A stretch of DNA of 64,000 nt from Paraburkholderia sp. BL21I4N1 (GCF_002973525.1 NZ_PVEN01000002.1:310001-374000), one strand, 5' to 3'. Counted from the first letter of the stretch, positions 18,275 through 27,635 are shown. The notes: generated by a model not told the origin, from the sequence alone. Numbers and translations are program-made.

Positions 18275-20476
18275 TTACCAATGCATACCGGCGCCCAACG
18301 ATGCGCCGAACTGGCCGCGTGAGTCCGTCGTGCCCTGCGCCTTGTAGACCCATTTTCCGGTTGCCGAGAGTTGCGATACGCCGATCGCCAGCGCCGATTG
18401 CCCGCCGTAAGTGCCGCCGGCCATGGCCACCATGCCGCGACCCGGCAGCACCGCTTGCGGCAAGCCCGCTACGGCGAGCGCCGCCGCCGTGCCGCCATAG
18501 GTGTCGCGGCGAGCCGAGCGAATCTGGTCGTCGGTGTAACTGTTTGCCTGACCGAGCGCGCCGCTTGTGCTCTGCTGCAATTGGTCGACGTTGACCGCGT
18601 CTGTGCCTTGCACGCCGTTGGCGATGTTGGCAATCTGCCGCTCTTGACCCGCCGCGCCGACCGACACGGTGTTGGCTCGATTCGCGATTGAACCCTGGCC
18701 TAATGCGACGGCGTTGTCGGCGCTGGCGTTCGACGACGTGCCAAGCGCGGTAGCGTTGTTGCCGCTCGCGCTTGCATTTGCTCCGAGCGCAGCGGCATTC
18801 GCGCCGCTCGCTTTTGACCCGGAGCCGAGCGAGGCGGCGCCGTTGCCCATGGCGCTCGCACCGGAGCCGATCGCGACGGCGCCGTTGCCGCTCGCGTTCG
18901 AACTCGTGCCCATGGCTGCGGCGCTCGCGCCGAAAGCTTGAGCGTTCGCGCCGGAAGCGACCGAGTGCGTGCCCGCCGCCACCGCGCCCTCGGTGCCGCC
19001 GTCGGCACTGAACAGCGGATTGGCGACCCCAGCGTTCACCACCGCATTGTTGACGACGCTGCTGATCGCGGCATGCAACTGCCCGAGGTTGATCGCGTCG
19101 CTGACCTCAATGCCGTTTGCGACGTTGCGGATCAACGTACCGCCGGCCGCCGTGTCGCCGGCCATCGTCACGGCGTTCGGGTTGACGGTGCCGTCCGCGT
19201 TCTGGTCGTAATTCACCGTGCCGTTAAGTCTTGCCGTCGCGCCGTTGGCCCTGACCTCGAGCGCTCTCAACTGACTGACGTTGACCGCGTCGGTGTCGTT
19301 CGCGCCGGCGGCGACATGGGTGAGGCGGCGCTCGTTGCCGGCGGAGCCGATCGAGACCTGGCCGATGGCTTGGATACCCTGAATTCGCGAGGCATCCGCG
19401 CCGGCTGGGAGGTAAGCCGCCCCGGTCAGCGTAGCCGCGACGGAGCCCGCGCCTAGCGCCACGCTGTTAGCCTCCGAGACGAACGCCCCGGCGCCGAATG
19501 CCGACGACTGGCTGGCCGTGGCGCCCGCGCCCGCGCCGATCGCGGTGCTGTGCGCCCCGGAGGCCGCGGACGATCCGCCGACTGCGAGTGCCTCCGCACC
19601 AGCCGCGCGAGCCCACGAACCTGCCGCGAAGGTGTCGTCGGCACTCGCGAGCGCCGATGCGCCGATCGCAGTCGCGTTCGTTGCCGTCGATGTGGCGACG
19701 TTGCCGATTGCGATCGAGCCCGGGCTGCTCGCGAGCGCACGGTTGCCTATCGCCATGGCGGCGTCGCCGTCGGCGACCGCGTTGCGGCCCACGGCGAGAC
19801 TTTGCGCACCGGAAGCCCGGGCCCACGAACCCACCGCGACGCTATTGCCGGCGACTGCGCTTGCGCCGTAACCCAGGGCGACGTCTGCGCTTGCAGCGGC
19901 GAGCGCGTAAGCGCCGAAGGCCGTGCTGCCGCTGCCATTGGCCTCGGTGTTGCCACCGACGGCCGTTGCCGCCTGACCCATTGCGCGTGCCGCATAACCG
20001 GTGGCCGTGGCCTCGTCGGCAGCGGCGACCGAATAGGCGCCCAGCGACAGGCTCACGGTGTTCGTTGCATTTGCGTTGGTGCCGAACGCCACGCTGAACA
20101 GACCCGACGCGCTGGCCTCGTAGCCTATGGCGATCGCGCGCCGGCCTTTCGACGTGGCGCGCTCGCCGAGCGCGACCGCGCCCTCAGTGCTCGCCAGCGC
20201 GCTCGGGCCGATCGCCAAGGCGTTCTGGCCGGTCGCCGCGGCGTCGTCGAAGCCGATGGGCAGTGCGCCGACGTCGAAGTAATGTTCCGCGAGGCTCGGG
20301 GAGAGGGCGGCGTGAGCGGCGGTCATGCCGCCCAGCAGCGCGGCGCCGGAAAGCGTCAACCGGGCCGTGGTGAGTTTGTGCTGATTAACCAGGCCGATTT
20401 TAACGATTGCACTTTGCTGCGGGCCGTTTGCATTGACGACCGCGCCGCTCCACGTTGATTCAATCATCCTGCTCAT
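18275..20476 (-). CDS. YadA-like trimeric autotransporter adhesin
   Basis: A 733-residue outer-membrane adhesin (type Vc secretion). The N-terminus has an extended signal peptide ending at 'TAAHA'. Two left-handed parallel beta-roll heads, made of roughly 14-residue repeats such as 'ATGQNALAIGPSALAS', occupy about 70-350 and 490-620. Each is followed by a neck motif ('NDTDAVNVSQL' and 'GTDAVNVDQL'). The C-terminal YadA anchor ('ALAVAGLPQAVLPGRGMVAMAG' to final 'GMHW') ends in an aromatic residue for BAM recognition. The stalk is short. Such adhesins bind host matrix, plant surfaces or other cells; the ligand cannot be predicted. The 570-base upstream region is unusually AT-rich. Confidence 0.9.
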   Translation of the reverse strand: MSRMIESTWSGAVVNANGPQQSAIVKIGLVNQHKLTTARLTLSGAALLGGMTAAHAALSPSLAEHYFDVGALPIGFDDAAATGQNALAIGPSALASTEGAVALGERATSKGRRAIAIGYEASASGLFSVAFGTNANATNTVSLSLGAYSVAAADEATATGYAARAMGQAATAVGGNTEANGSGSTAFGAYALAAASADVALGYGASAVAGNSVAVGSWARASGAQSLAVGRNAVADGDAAMAIGNRALASSPGSIAIGNVATSTATNATAIGASALASADDTFAAGSWARAAGAEALAVGGSSAASGAHSTAIGAGAGATASQSSAFGAGAFVSEANSVALGAGSVAATLTGAAYLPAGADASRIQGIQAIGQVSIGSAGNERRLTHVAAGANDTDAVNVSQLRALEVRANGATARLNGTVNYDQNADGTVNPNAVTMAGDTAAGGTLIRNVANGIEVSDAINLGQLHAAISSVVNNAVVNAGVANPLFSADGGTEGAVAAGTHSVASGANAQAFGASAAAMGTSSNASGNGAVAIGSGASAMGNGAASLGSGSKASGANAAALGANASASGNNATALGTSSNASADNAVALGQGSIANRANTVSVGAAGQERQIANIANGVQGTDAVNVDQLQQSTSGALGQANSYTDDQIRSARRDTYGGTAAALAVAGLPQAVLPGRGMVAMAGGTYGGQSALAIGVSQLSATGKWVYKAQGTTDSRGQFGASLGAGMHW

Positions 20477-21045
20477 ATTTTTCTGGCACTCCTCAAATTT
20501 ATGGGAAATAAAGTCTGTATTTCGAATGAATTCCGCCCGTTTGTACGACTCACTGGGCGTGGTAATAGCTTGGGTGGGACAGAACCGCGCGGCGACCTGA
20601 ATTTTGTTGAGCGACCGCCAATATGAAGTGCGGCTGGATCAGGTGTGCGATGCTTGGCTAGCGCTATTCTGGCCAATGTTCGATCAGCACGGTGATGGGA
20701 TAAGTCTGAAAATGGGCATCGACTCGAAATATCGTAGTTTTGAATATTCCTATTTCTGGAATGCGAGGTAAATTTGGGGGTTAATAAAGTGCGGGCGGGA
20801 TAATAAATAACAAAATTTATAAATAAAAGTGGAGTAGTCTTGACTGTCGCGGTGGTAACTAATGGTTGAATAGGAAAGTTCTGTGCTCAATTTAAAATTA
20901 GCGACTCGTAGCTATTTTTTTTCATCGGCAGCTCGCTGCGAAAACACCACACTGCTGTGCCACACGACCCAACCCCCGACCCATGTCAACCTTGCACCAC
21001 AGTAAACGTTCTACAATGACGAACGTTCTCCCGAAGTGAGTTTTC
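20477..21045. other. AT-rich intergenic region upstream of the adhesin gene
   Basis: The block from about 20690 to 20935 is strikingly AT-rich compared with the rest of the window, with runs such as 'AATAAATAACAAAATTT'. It separates the adhesin gene (minus) from the beta-propeller gene (plus). It probably carries the adhesin promoter and is a plausible binding region for an H-NS-type silencer. A short open frame lies at 20604-20771 (listed separately). Confidence 0.5.
20604..20771 (+). other. Short open frame, possible orphan or gene remnant
   Basis: A TTG-started frame of 55 residues ('LLSDRQYEVRLDQVCDAWLA' and on) that is rich in Trp, Tyr and Phe and has a protein-like composition. It ends at TAA 20769-20771. 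No ribosome-binding site is visible and no family is recognised. It could be the remains of an older gene in the AT-rich spacer, or chance. Confidence 0.2.
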
Positions 21046-22065
21046 ATGCGCAATTTTTCCTTCGCCGGCTTGACCGGCACGGTCCTGGCGGGCGCGGCAG
21101 TGGTCGCGGCAACAGGTTTCTTCTCTCCCGCGGCGCACGCGAACAACGTGATCGTGCTCAACTCCGGCGAAGCCACGCTCAGCCTGATCGACGAAGCCAC
21201 TCACCAGGTCGTCGGCACGGTGCCGACCGGCAAGGAACCGCACCATCTAATGGCCACGCCGGACAATTCGTCGTTGATCGTCGCGAATTCGGTGTCCAAC
21301 AATCTGATGTTCGTCGACCCGAAAACGGGCCAGGTGCAGCGCTGGGTCGAGAATATCGAAGACCCGTACCAGATCGGCTTTTCGCCTGACCGCAAGTGGC
21401 TGGTTACCACCGGCCTGCGTCTGGACCGGCTCGACATCTATCACTACGACGGCCAGAAGAACCAGATGACGCTGGCCTCGCGCCTGCCGCTCGCGGTCAT
21501 GCCGAGTCACATGGCGTTCACGAACGACAGCAAGACGGTGTTCGTCACGCTGCAGGTGTCGGGCGAACTGGCCGCGATCGACCTGGCCACGCAAACTGTC
21601 AAGTGGAAGATGAAAGTCGGCAAGGTGCCGGCCGGGCTGTGGATGACGCCGGGCGAAAAATACCTGCTGATCGGCATGACCGGTTCGGACTACGTCGCGG
21701 TGGTCGACTGGCGCAATCAGAAAATCGTCAAGACCATCCCGACCGGCAAGGGCGCGCACAACTTCCGCTCGCTCGCCGACGGCAAGCATGTGGCGGTGTC
21801 GAACCGGGTGGCGAGCACGATCAGCATCATCGACGAAGACACGCTCACCAATGTCGGCGACATCACGGGCCTGATGCCGGGACCGGACGACATGGAACTG
21901 TCCGCCGACAAACGCTATCTGTGGGTGACGTTCCGCTTCGCGAAGCACGTCGGCATCATCGACCTGACTACCCGCAAGCTGATCCAGACGATCGCCGTGG
22001 GCCGTTCGCCGCACGGCATCTATTTCTACAATCGCGCACCGGTCACGGCGCCGAACGGCGCGTGA
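21046..22065 (+). CDS. Exported YVTN-type beta-propeller protein
   Basis: A 339-residue protein with a signal peptide ending near 'AAHAN' followed by about seven beta-propeller blades of the YVTN/40-residue type. Blades carry repeats such as 'SLIDEATHQVVGTVPTGKEPH', 'MFVDPKTGQV', 'VAVVDWRNQKIVKTIPTGKG' and 'GIIDLTTRKLIQTIAVGRSPHG'. Such periplasmic propellers bind partners or cofactors but rarely have a defined reaction. It lies 58 bases before the fatty acid hydroxylase gene on the same strand, so an operon is likely. No haem or metal motif is seen. Confidence 0.8.
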   Translation: MRNFSFAGLTGTVLAGAAVVAATGFFSPAAHANNVIVLNSGEATLSLIDEATHQVVGTVPTGKEPHHLMATPDNSSLIVANSVSNNLMFVDPKTGQVQRWVENIEDPYQIGFSPDRKWLVTTGLRLDRLDIYHYDGQKNQMTLASRLPLAVMPSHMAFTNDSKTVFVTLQVSGELAAIDLATQTVKWKMKVGKVPAGLWMTPGEKYLLIGMTGSDYVAVVDWRNQKIVKTIPTGKGAHNFRSLADGKHVAVSNRVASTISIIDEDTLTNVGDITGLMPGPDDMELSADKRYLWVTFRFAKHVGIIDLTTRKLIQTIAVGRSPHGIYFYNRAPVTAPNGA

Positions 22066-22123
22066 CGCGCCTGAAGGCTGCCGCCCAGGTGTGCAACGAC
22101 GCATGAAGTAACAGGTCAGCACC

Positions 22124-23131
22124 ATGTTCCATCAGATTTTCGCTTCCCTCGACAGCTTCGTCTCCGCCGTGCAGACGTTGCTGTACGTCGACGTGGTGCA
22201 GCCGCTGCTGTTCCGGTTCGACCTGATGGATTACGACGAAGACACCTATGACAGCCTCTACTGGGTGATCGTCGGCGTGCTGGAAGTGCTGGCCATGTAC
22301 GCGGTGCTGCGTCCGCTGGAGGCGCTGCGTCCGGTGGAGCGGTGGGCCGATCGCCGCGCGGTGCGGGTCGACGTGATCTACACGTGGATCGCCAAGCTCG
22401 GCATTCTCAACCTGTTCTTCTTCTTCGCGCTGCAGCCTTTGTTCGACAATGTGCAGGCGTGGCTGCGGCTGCATGACATCGCGAATCTCGAGTTCGACAA
22501 TGTGTGGCCCGGCGTCACCACGCAGCCGCTCGTCACGTTCGTGATGTATCTGCTGGTGCTCGATTTCGCCGGGTACTGGTATCACCGCTGGCAACACCGG
22601 GTGGGCGTGTGGTGGGAGCTGCACGCGGTGCATCACAGCCAGCAGCAGATGTCGCTGTGGTCCGACGACCGCAATCATCTGCTCGACGATCTGCTGCAGG
22701 CGTCGTTCTTCGCGGTGATCGCGCTGGTGATCGGCGTGCCGCCGTCGCAATTCGTCGTGCTGGTCGCGATCACCAATCTCGCGCAGAGCGTGCAGCACGC
22801 GAACATCCGCCTGTACTTCGGCTGGCTCGGCGAGCGCTTGCTGGTCAGCCCGACTTTCCATCGCCGCCATCATGCAATCGGCTACGGCCATGAAGGGCTG
22901 AAGTACGGCTGCAATTTCGGCGTGCTGTTTCCGTGGTGGGACATGCTGTTTCGCAGTGCCTCGTGGAGCCGCGTGATGGAGCCGACCGGCATCAGCGATC
23001 AACTGCAAGGTCGCCGCTATGGCGACGGCTTCTGGGCACAGCACGGGCTCGCGTTCGTGCGGATTGCCCGGCGCCTTGCGTCGAAGCGCGGCGGCGAACG
23101 CGGCGCGGGCAGCGACGCTACGCCCGTTTGA
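22124..23131 (+). CDS. Sterol desaturase / fatty acid hydroxylase superfamily protein
   Basis: A 335-residue integral membrane di-iron enzyme. Histidine boxes are 'HRWQHR', 'HAVHHSQQ' and 'HRRHH', spaced as in the fatty acid hydroxylase superfamily (sterol C5 desaturase, alkylglycerol monooxygenase, bacterial lipid hydroxylases). Hydrophobic helices precede and surround the boxes. The late 'YGCNFGVLFPWWDMLF' segment is the conserved C-terminal signature. The substrate is probably a membrane lipid, but bacteria have many functionally unassigned members. The upstream propeller gene is probably in the same operon. Confidence 0.85.
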   Translation: MFHQIFASLDSFVSAVQTLLYVDVVQPLLFRFDLMDYDEDTYDSLYWVIVGVLEVLAMYAVLRPLEALRPVERWADRRAVRVDVIYTWIAKLGILNLFFFFALQPLFDNVQAWLRLHDIANLEFDNVWPGVTTQPLVTFVMYLLVLDFAGYWYHRWQHRVGVWWELHAVHHSQQQMSLWSDDRNHLLDDLLQASFFAVIALVIGVPPSQFVVLVAITNLAQSVQHANIRLYFGWLGERLLVSPTFHRRHHAIGYGHEGLKYGCNFGVLFPWWDMLFRSASWSRVMEPTGISDQLQGRRYGDGFWAQHGLAFVRIARRLASKRGGERGAGSDATPV

Positions 23132-23278
23132 GTCTTCCTCCCGTTGCGCCGCCGGTTCCCCGGCGGCGTGTCTCGTGGTTTATCCTGTTCAGGTTTTCGC
23201 GCGGCCCGAAGGCAAAAGCTTCGGGGCGGCGCGCGGCTTTCCTCATTCCATCGTTATGTTTACCGGCACTGGGCTCGC

Positions 23279-24112
23279 ATGAATGATCTGTTGCGCTCGT
23301 TCGGGCGCGCGCTGGCAAGCGCGCTCCACCCGCGCATGCTCTGGCTGACCTTCATGCCGTTTTTCGCGGCGACGGTTGGCTGGGGCGTGATTCTGTGGTT
23401 CTGGTGGCAGACGCTGATCGGCGCCACGCGTGGCTGGCTCGACAGCTGGTCGTTCACGCTCACGTTGTACCGGCTGTTCGACTGGCTCGGATTCTCGGCG
23501 CTGCACACGGCGGTCGCACCGTTTCTGGTGATCGCGATGGCGATTCCGCTGATCGTCGTCACGGTGTTGCTGCTGATCGCCACGCTGTCGATGCCGTCCG
23601 TCATCCGCTTCCTCGCGGCGCGGCAATTCGCGAGCCTCGAAATGCGTCGTGGCGGAACGTGGTACGGTAGCCTCGGCCAGGCGCTGTGGACCACGCTGGT
23701 CTGTCTGGTGCTGCTGATCGTCACGCTGCCGCTGTGGCTGATACCGCCGTTCTTTGCGCTGATTCCGCCGCTGCTGTGGGGCTGGCTGACTTATCGCTTG
23801 ATGAGTTATGACGCGCTCGCGCTGCATGCCACCCGTGAGGAGCGGCGCGCGCTGGTGCGCCGCTTCCGCCTGCCGCTGCTGCTGATCGGCGTGGCCAGCG
23901 GCCTGCTCGGTTCGCTGCCCACGTTGTTGTGGGCGTCGTCGGTGTGGCTGATCGTGCTGTTTCCGGTGATCACCGCGGTGACGATCTGGATCTACGCGTT
24001 CATCCTCGTGTTTTCGGCGTTGTGGTTCGGTTACTACTGTTTGCGCGCGCTGCAGCGCATGCGCGCGGAAGAGCACGGCGGCGTGCGGCACACGGCGCCG
24101 GTTTCTTATTGA
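23279..24112 (+). CDS. EI24-domain integral membrane protein
   Basis: A 277-residue membrane protein with about five helices and the N-terminal 'SFGRALASALHPRMLWLTFMP' typical of EI24/CysZ-like proteins. CysZ is a sulfate transporter, but most Burkholderiales members with this sequence type are only annotated as EI24-domain proteins. The ATG at 23279 begins the conserved part; the open frame extends upstream but that portion is arginine-rich and not membrane-like. It is 30 bases from the next gene, suggesting cotranscription. Confidence 0.8.
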   Translation: MNDLLRSFGRALASALHPRMLWLTFMPFFAATVGWGVILWFWWQTLIGATRGWLDSWSFTLTLYRLFDWLGFSALHTAVAPFLVIAMAIPLIVVTVLLLIATLSMPSVIRFLAARQFASLEMRRGGTWYGSLGQALWTTLVCLVLLIVTLPLWLIPPFFALIPPLLWGWLTYRLMSYDALALHATREERRALVRRFRLPLLLIGVASGLLGSLPTLLWASSVWLIVLFPVITAVTIWIYAFILVFSALWFGYYCLRALQRMRAEEHGGVRHTAPVSY

Positions 24113-24142
24113 TGAATTACTGACAAAGCAAAAGAGGCGGCA

Positions 24143-24982
24143 ATGGCATTTGGCGTCATCATCATCGGCGATGAAATCCTGTCGGGCAGACGCGTCGACA
24201 AGCATCTGCCGAAGGTCATCGAATTGCTGGGCGCGCGCGGACTGTCGCTCGGCTGGGCGGAGTACATCGGCGACGATCCCGAGCGCATTACCGCAACGCT
24301 GCGACGGACGTTCGCGTCGGGCGACATCGTGTTCTCGACGGGCGGCATCGGCGCTACGCCCGACGATCACACGCGGCAATGCGCGGCGGCCGCGCTCGGT
24401 GTGCCGCTCGAACTGCATCCCGAAGCCGCCACGCTGATTCAGGAGCGCATTCGCGACATGTATCCGGCGAACGCGGCGACGCCGCTCGATCTGGATTCGC
24501 CTGAGAACCGGCATCGGTTGAATATGGGCACGTATCCGCAGGGCGCGTCGATTATTCCGAACGGCTACAACAAGATTCCGGGTTTTTCGATCAACCAGCA
24601 CCACTTCGTGCCGGGTTTCCCGGTGATGGCCTGGCCGATGATCGAATGGGTGCTCGACACGCAGTACGCGGATCTGCATCACGCCATGCCGCATGCGGAG
24701 AAATCGCTTTTAGTATTCGAGCTGCCGGAGTCGCGTCTGACGCCGTTGATGGAAAAGATCGAACATGATTTCCCGAGCGTGCGGGTGTTCAGTCTGCCGA
24801 GCATCGGCGACGCGGAGCGCGGCGGCGTGTACGCGCGCCATCATATCGACCTGGGCGTGAAGGGCGAGCCGGAAGCGGTGGCGGCGGCGTTCGTCAAATT
24901 GCGGGAAGGGGTGCATCTGTTGGGCGGCGATATTGTCGAGCCCGAGGTGGCGGCCGCCACGGCGGCCAAACCGCGCGGCTGA
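24143..24982 (+). CDS. Molybdopterin-binding (CinA N-terminal/MoCF-type) protein
   Basis: A 279-residue protein with the MoCF_biosynth fold at the N-terminus: 'GVIIIGDEILSGRRVDKHLPKV' and the 'FSTGGIGATPDDHT' loop that binds molybdopterin or adenylated intermediates in MogA/MoeA/CinA relatives. The C-terminal part (about 170-265) resembles the middle domain of CinA-type proteins. The C-terminal nicotinamide-nucleotide amidase of full CinA is missing, so NMN amidase activity is not expected. GAGGCGG precedes the ATG. A pyrophosphatase-like role (COG1058 type) is possible but not shown by the sequence. Confidence 0.82.
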   Translation: MAFGVIIIGDEILSGRRVDKHLPKVIELLGARGLSLGWAEYIGDDPERITATLRRTFASGDIVFSTGGIGATPDDHTRQCAAAALGVPLELHPEAATLIQERIRDMYPANAATPLDLDSPENRHRLNMGTYPQGASIIPNGYNKIPGFSINQHHFVPGFPVMAWPMIEWVLDTQYADLHHAMPHAEKSLLVFELPESRLTPLMEKIEHDFPSVRVFSLPSIGDAERGGVYARHHIDLGVKGEPEAVAAAFVKLREGVHLLGGDIVEPEVAAATAAKPRG

Positions 24983-25046
24983 TACGCGCGGCCGGCTGGT
25001 TTGATGTTTGAGCTTGGACCTTGGTCCTTGGTCCTTTGACCCGATT

Positions 25047-25068
25047 CGGGCGCTGCGGCGCCCGTTTT
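25047..25068 (+). terminator. Terminator after the molybdopterin-binding protein gene
   Basis: CGGGCGC and GCGCCCG (7 bp) form a stem with TGCG loop, followed by TTTT at 25065-25068. Just upstream are three tandem 'TTGG(A/T)CC' heptamers (about 25014-25033). The rest of the 230-base gap shows nothing else. Confidence 0.75.
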
Positions 25069-25213
25069 CAATGATGCTCGCGGGCGGCCCCTGCATCAGC
25101 GCCTTCGACAGATCATGCGCCTGTCACATTCAGCGCCGACGATGGACTCCGTTCTCCGCCACGGCCCGCGGCGCGCTTTGACAACGCTGCGTACCGCGGC
25201 ACCGCGCAGCCAA

Positions 25214-25678
25214 TCACGCGCCAATCCACGGCAAGCCCCGAAAGCACCAGCCCGACACCGTCTTCCGATGCCCCTGGCCGTCCTTGTCGCCTTCGAAGCC
25301 TTCCAGCAGGTCATACGCCTTCGCGAAGCCGGCCTGCGTGGCGGCGATCGCGGCCAGTTTCGAGCGCGCGGCGCTGCGGCACAGAAACAGCACCGGCGTA
25401 TCGGCCGACGCCACCTGGCCCAGCTGCTGAAGGAATTCCTGATTCGGCACCGCGCCCGGATAGCGGGTCCATTCCACGTGCGCGTACTGCCCGTCGCCGA
25501 TCACCGGCCGGCCGACCCAGTCGAGTTCGGCGCGAGTGCGCACGTCGACGAGCCGCGTGCGCGGGTCGAGTTGCAGCAGTTCGAACGCCTCGGCGGGCAA
25601 CACCGCGCCGGCGTAGGGCAGCTGGTTGTCGGTGCGGCGGGTGTCCGCCAAAGCGTACAGCTGGTCGAGCGTGGCCAT
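25214..25678 (-). CDS. Single-domain rhodanese-like protein
   Basis: A 154-residue rhodanese-like sulfurtransferase. The Asp-Arg region 'TRLVDVRTRAELDWVGRPV' begins the domain, and the active-site loop 'LFLCRSAARS' carries the catalytic cysteine that accepts the sulfane sulfur. The final 'HRKTVSGWCFRGLPW' is a conserved end of this subfamily. The start at 25678 has AAGGAG ten bases upstream; a frame-extending start at 25702 lacks this. Its neighbours give no clue to sulfur donor or acceptor. Confidence 0.85.
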   Translation of the reverse strand: MATLDQLYALADTRRTDNQLPYAGAVLPAEAFELLQLDPRTRLVDVRTRAELDWVGRPVIGDGQYAHVEWTRYPGAVPNQEFLQQLGQVASADTPVLFLCRSAARSKLAAIAATQAGFAKAYDLLEGFEGDKDGQGHRKTVSGWCFRGLPWIGA

Positions 25679-25862
25679 GAGCGTCAGTCTCCTTGGGACC
25701 AAATGGCCATTCTAGCGCGCGGCGTGCGGCACGTTCGGGGTGGTGAGTCCGGCGGGCGTGATCGTGGGCAAGCGGCGTTCGAGCGACGTTCGCGCGCCAG
25801 CATGGTGCAAAATGTCGCACACGCACCAAAATGAGTAACGCTATTGGGTGTCGATGGTCCGA

Positions 25863-25879
25863 TGCACACTGTTGGTGCG
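25863..25879 (+). promoter_or_regulatory. NtrC-like binding site upstream of glnA
   Basis: TGCACA-N5-GGTGCG matches the NtrC consensus TGCACC-N5-GGTGCA at 10 of 12 positions. It lies about 100 bases upstream of the sigma-54 promoter, the usual distance for an enhancer site. Confidence 0.6.
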
Positions 25880-25956
25880 TTGTTTGGGCTGAAGATTTCA
25901 TCGTGGTTCATCGCGCGGTGCGGTCATTCCCCGCAAACGCGCGTGCGCTGTGGTTT

Positions 25957-25973
25957 TGCGCCGGCTTGGCGCA
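25957..25973 (+). promoter_or_regulatory. Second NtrC-like palindrome next to the sigma-54 promoter
   Basis: TGCGCC-N5-GGCGCA is a perfect palindrome and matches the NtrC consensus at 10 of 12 positions. It sits 4 bases upstream of the -24 box. It could be a lower-affinity 'governor' type site. Confidence 0.45.
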
Positions 25974-25977
25974 CAGG

Positions 25978-25993
25978 TGGCACAGAAGCTGCT
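25978..25993 (+). promoter_or_regulatory. Sigma-54 promoter of glnA
   Basis: TGGCAC-N5-CTGCT has the invariant GG (25979-25980) and GC (25991-25992) separated by exactly 10 bases. Transcription should start near 26005, leaving a leader of about 124 bases before glnA. Confidence 0.75.
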
Positions 25994-26128
25994 TTATTGG
26001 TGCCGATCGATTTGTTCCAGCAGTTCCTTATGGTCCTCCTCACCGATAGAGGGGTGGACGTGCCGGGGCGGGTCAGCTAGATTGGGCGGCGGCTGAATCC
26101 GCCGAATTCGTTAATCAGGAGATAGGTT

Positions 26129-27544
26129 ATGAGTAAATCCGTGGCCGACGTCGTTCAACTCGTCAAAGACGAAGACGTCAAGTTTGTCGACTTCCGTTTC
26201 ACCGACACGCGCGGCAAAGAGCAACACGTTTCGGTGCCGGTGTCGGCATTCGATGAAGACAAGTTCGAAAGCGGCCATGCGTTTGACGGTTCGTCGATTG
26301 CCGGCTGGAAGGGCATCGAAGCATCGGACATGTTGCTGATCCCGGACGCGAACACGGCCTTTATCGACCCGTTCTACGAAGAATCGACCCTCGTGCTGAC
26401 CTGCGACGTCGTCGAACCGGCGGACGGCAAGGGCTACGAACGCGACCCGCGTTCGCTCGCCAAGCGCGCTGAAGCGTACCTGAAGAGCACGGGCCTCGGC
26501 GACACGGCCTTCTTCGGTCCGGAACCCGAATTCTTCATTTTCGATTCGATCAAGTGGGGCACCGACCAGTCGGGCACGTTCGTCAAGATCGGTTCGGAAG
26601 AAGCACCGTGGTCGTCGTCGATGGACTTCGAAGGCGGCAACACCGGCCACCGTCCGGGCACCAAGGGTGGCTACTTCCCGGTCGCACCGGTCGACACGTT
26701 CCAGGACATCCGTTCGGAAATGTGTCTGCTGCTCGAACAGATCGGCATTCCGGTCGAAGTGCATCACCATGAAGTTGCGGGCCAAGGCCAGAACGAAATC
26801 GGCACGAAGTTCTCGACGCTGGTTCAGCGCGCCGACTGGCTGCAGCAAATGAAGTACATCATCCACAACGTCGCGCACACGTACGGCAAGACGGCAACGT
26901 TCATGCCGAAGCCGGTGGTCGGCGATAACGGTTCGGGCATGCACGTTCACCAGTCGATCTGGAAAGACGGCACGAACCTGTTCGCGGGCAACGGTTACGC
27001 CGGTCTGTCGGAATTCGCGCTGTTCTACATCGGCGGCATCATCAAGCATGCTCGCGCGCTGAACGCGATCACGAACCCGTCGACGAACTCGTACAAGCGC
27101 CTCGTGCCGCACTTCGAAGCACCGGTCAAGCTGGCTTACTCGGCTCGCAACCGTTCGGCATCGATCCGCATTCCGCACGTGTCGAACCCGAAGGGCCGCC
27201 GTATCGAAACGCGTTTCCCGGATCCGATGGCGAATCCGTACCTGTGCTTCTCCGCGCTGATGATGGCGGGTCTGGACGGCGTGCAGAACAAGATTCACCC
27301 GGGCGAAGCTGCCGACAAGAACCTGTACGACCTGCCGCCGGAAGAGGATGCAAAGATCCCGACCGTGTGCGCCGGCCTCGACCAGGCGCTGGACGCACTG
27401 GACGCGGACCGCGAATTCCTGACGCGCGGCGGCGTGTTCACGGACTCGATGCTCGACGCGTACATCGAACTGAAGACGGGCGAGCTGCAACGCTATCGTC
27501 AGTCGGTGCACCCGATCGAATTCGAAATGTACTACTCGCTGTAA
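26129..27544 (+). CDS. glnA: Glutamine synthetase type I
   Basis: A 471-residue GSI, the length of proteobacterial GlnA. It makes glutamine from glutamate, ammonia and ATP and forms dodecamers. Landmarks are '[19 protein letters not shown]', '[12 protein letters not shown]', '[11 protein letters not shown]'-type block ('[19 protein letters not shown]'), '[17 protein letters not shown]' and the adenylylation loop '[11 protein letters not shown]' with its Tyr, so activity is expected to be controlled by GlnE. A GGAG-containing ribosome-binding site precedes the ATG. Transcription probably depends on sigma-54 and NtrC, whose gene lies downstream. Confidence 0.98.
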   Translation: MSKSVADVVQLVKDEDVKFVDFRFTDTRGKEQHVSVPVSAFDEDKFESGHAFDGSSIAGWKGIEASDMLLIPDANTAFIDPFYEESTLVLTCDVVEPADGKGYERDPRSLAKRAEAYLKSTGLGDTAFFGPEPEFFIFDSIKWGTDQSGTFVKIGSEEAPWSSSMDFEGGNTGHRPGTKGGYFPVAPVDTFQDIRSEMCLLLEQIGIPVEVHHHEVAGQGQNEIGTKFSTLVQRADWLQQMKYIIHNVAHTYGKTATFMPKPVVGDNGSGMHVHQSIWKDGTNLFAGNGYAGLSEFALFYIGGIIKHARALNAITNPSTNSYKRLVPHFEAPVKLAYSARNRSASIRIPHVSNPKGRRIETRFPDPMANPYLCFSALMMAGLDGVQNKIHPGEAADKNLYDLPPEEDAKIPTVCAGLDQALDALDADREFLTRGGVFTDSMLDAYIELKTGELQRYRQSVHPIEFEMYYSL

Positions 27545-27554
27545 GCGGTCATGG

Positions 27555-27580
27555 CGCTTCGCCCTTCACCCGGCGAAGCG
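27555..27580 (+). terminator. First stem-loop after glnA
   Basis: CGCTTCGCC (27555-27563) pairs with GGCGAAGCG (27572-27580), followed by TTT. With the second hairpin at 27609 it forms a tandem terminator or attenuating barrier before glnL. Confidence 0.5.
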
Positions 27581-27608
27581 TTTGACCCGACGCTCGCGAT
27601 CGGTCAGG

Positions 27609-27635
27609 AAGGGACGGCGGCGCCGTCCCTTTTTT
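27609..27635 (+). terminator. Intrinsic terminator between glnA and glnL
   Basis: A perfect 10-bp stem (AAGGGACGGC with GCCGTCCCTT) has a three-base loop and runs straight into TTTTT. It should make glnA largely monocistronic and reduce glnL-glnG expression from the glnA promoter. Confidence 0.9.

Noticed and set aside
24143..24982. Full-length CinA/PncC
   Set aside because: The C-terminal NMN amidase domain is missing and nothing downstream encodes it.
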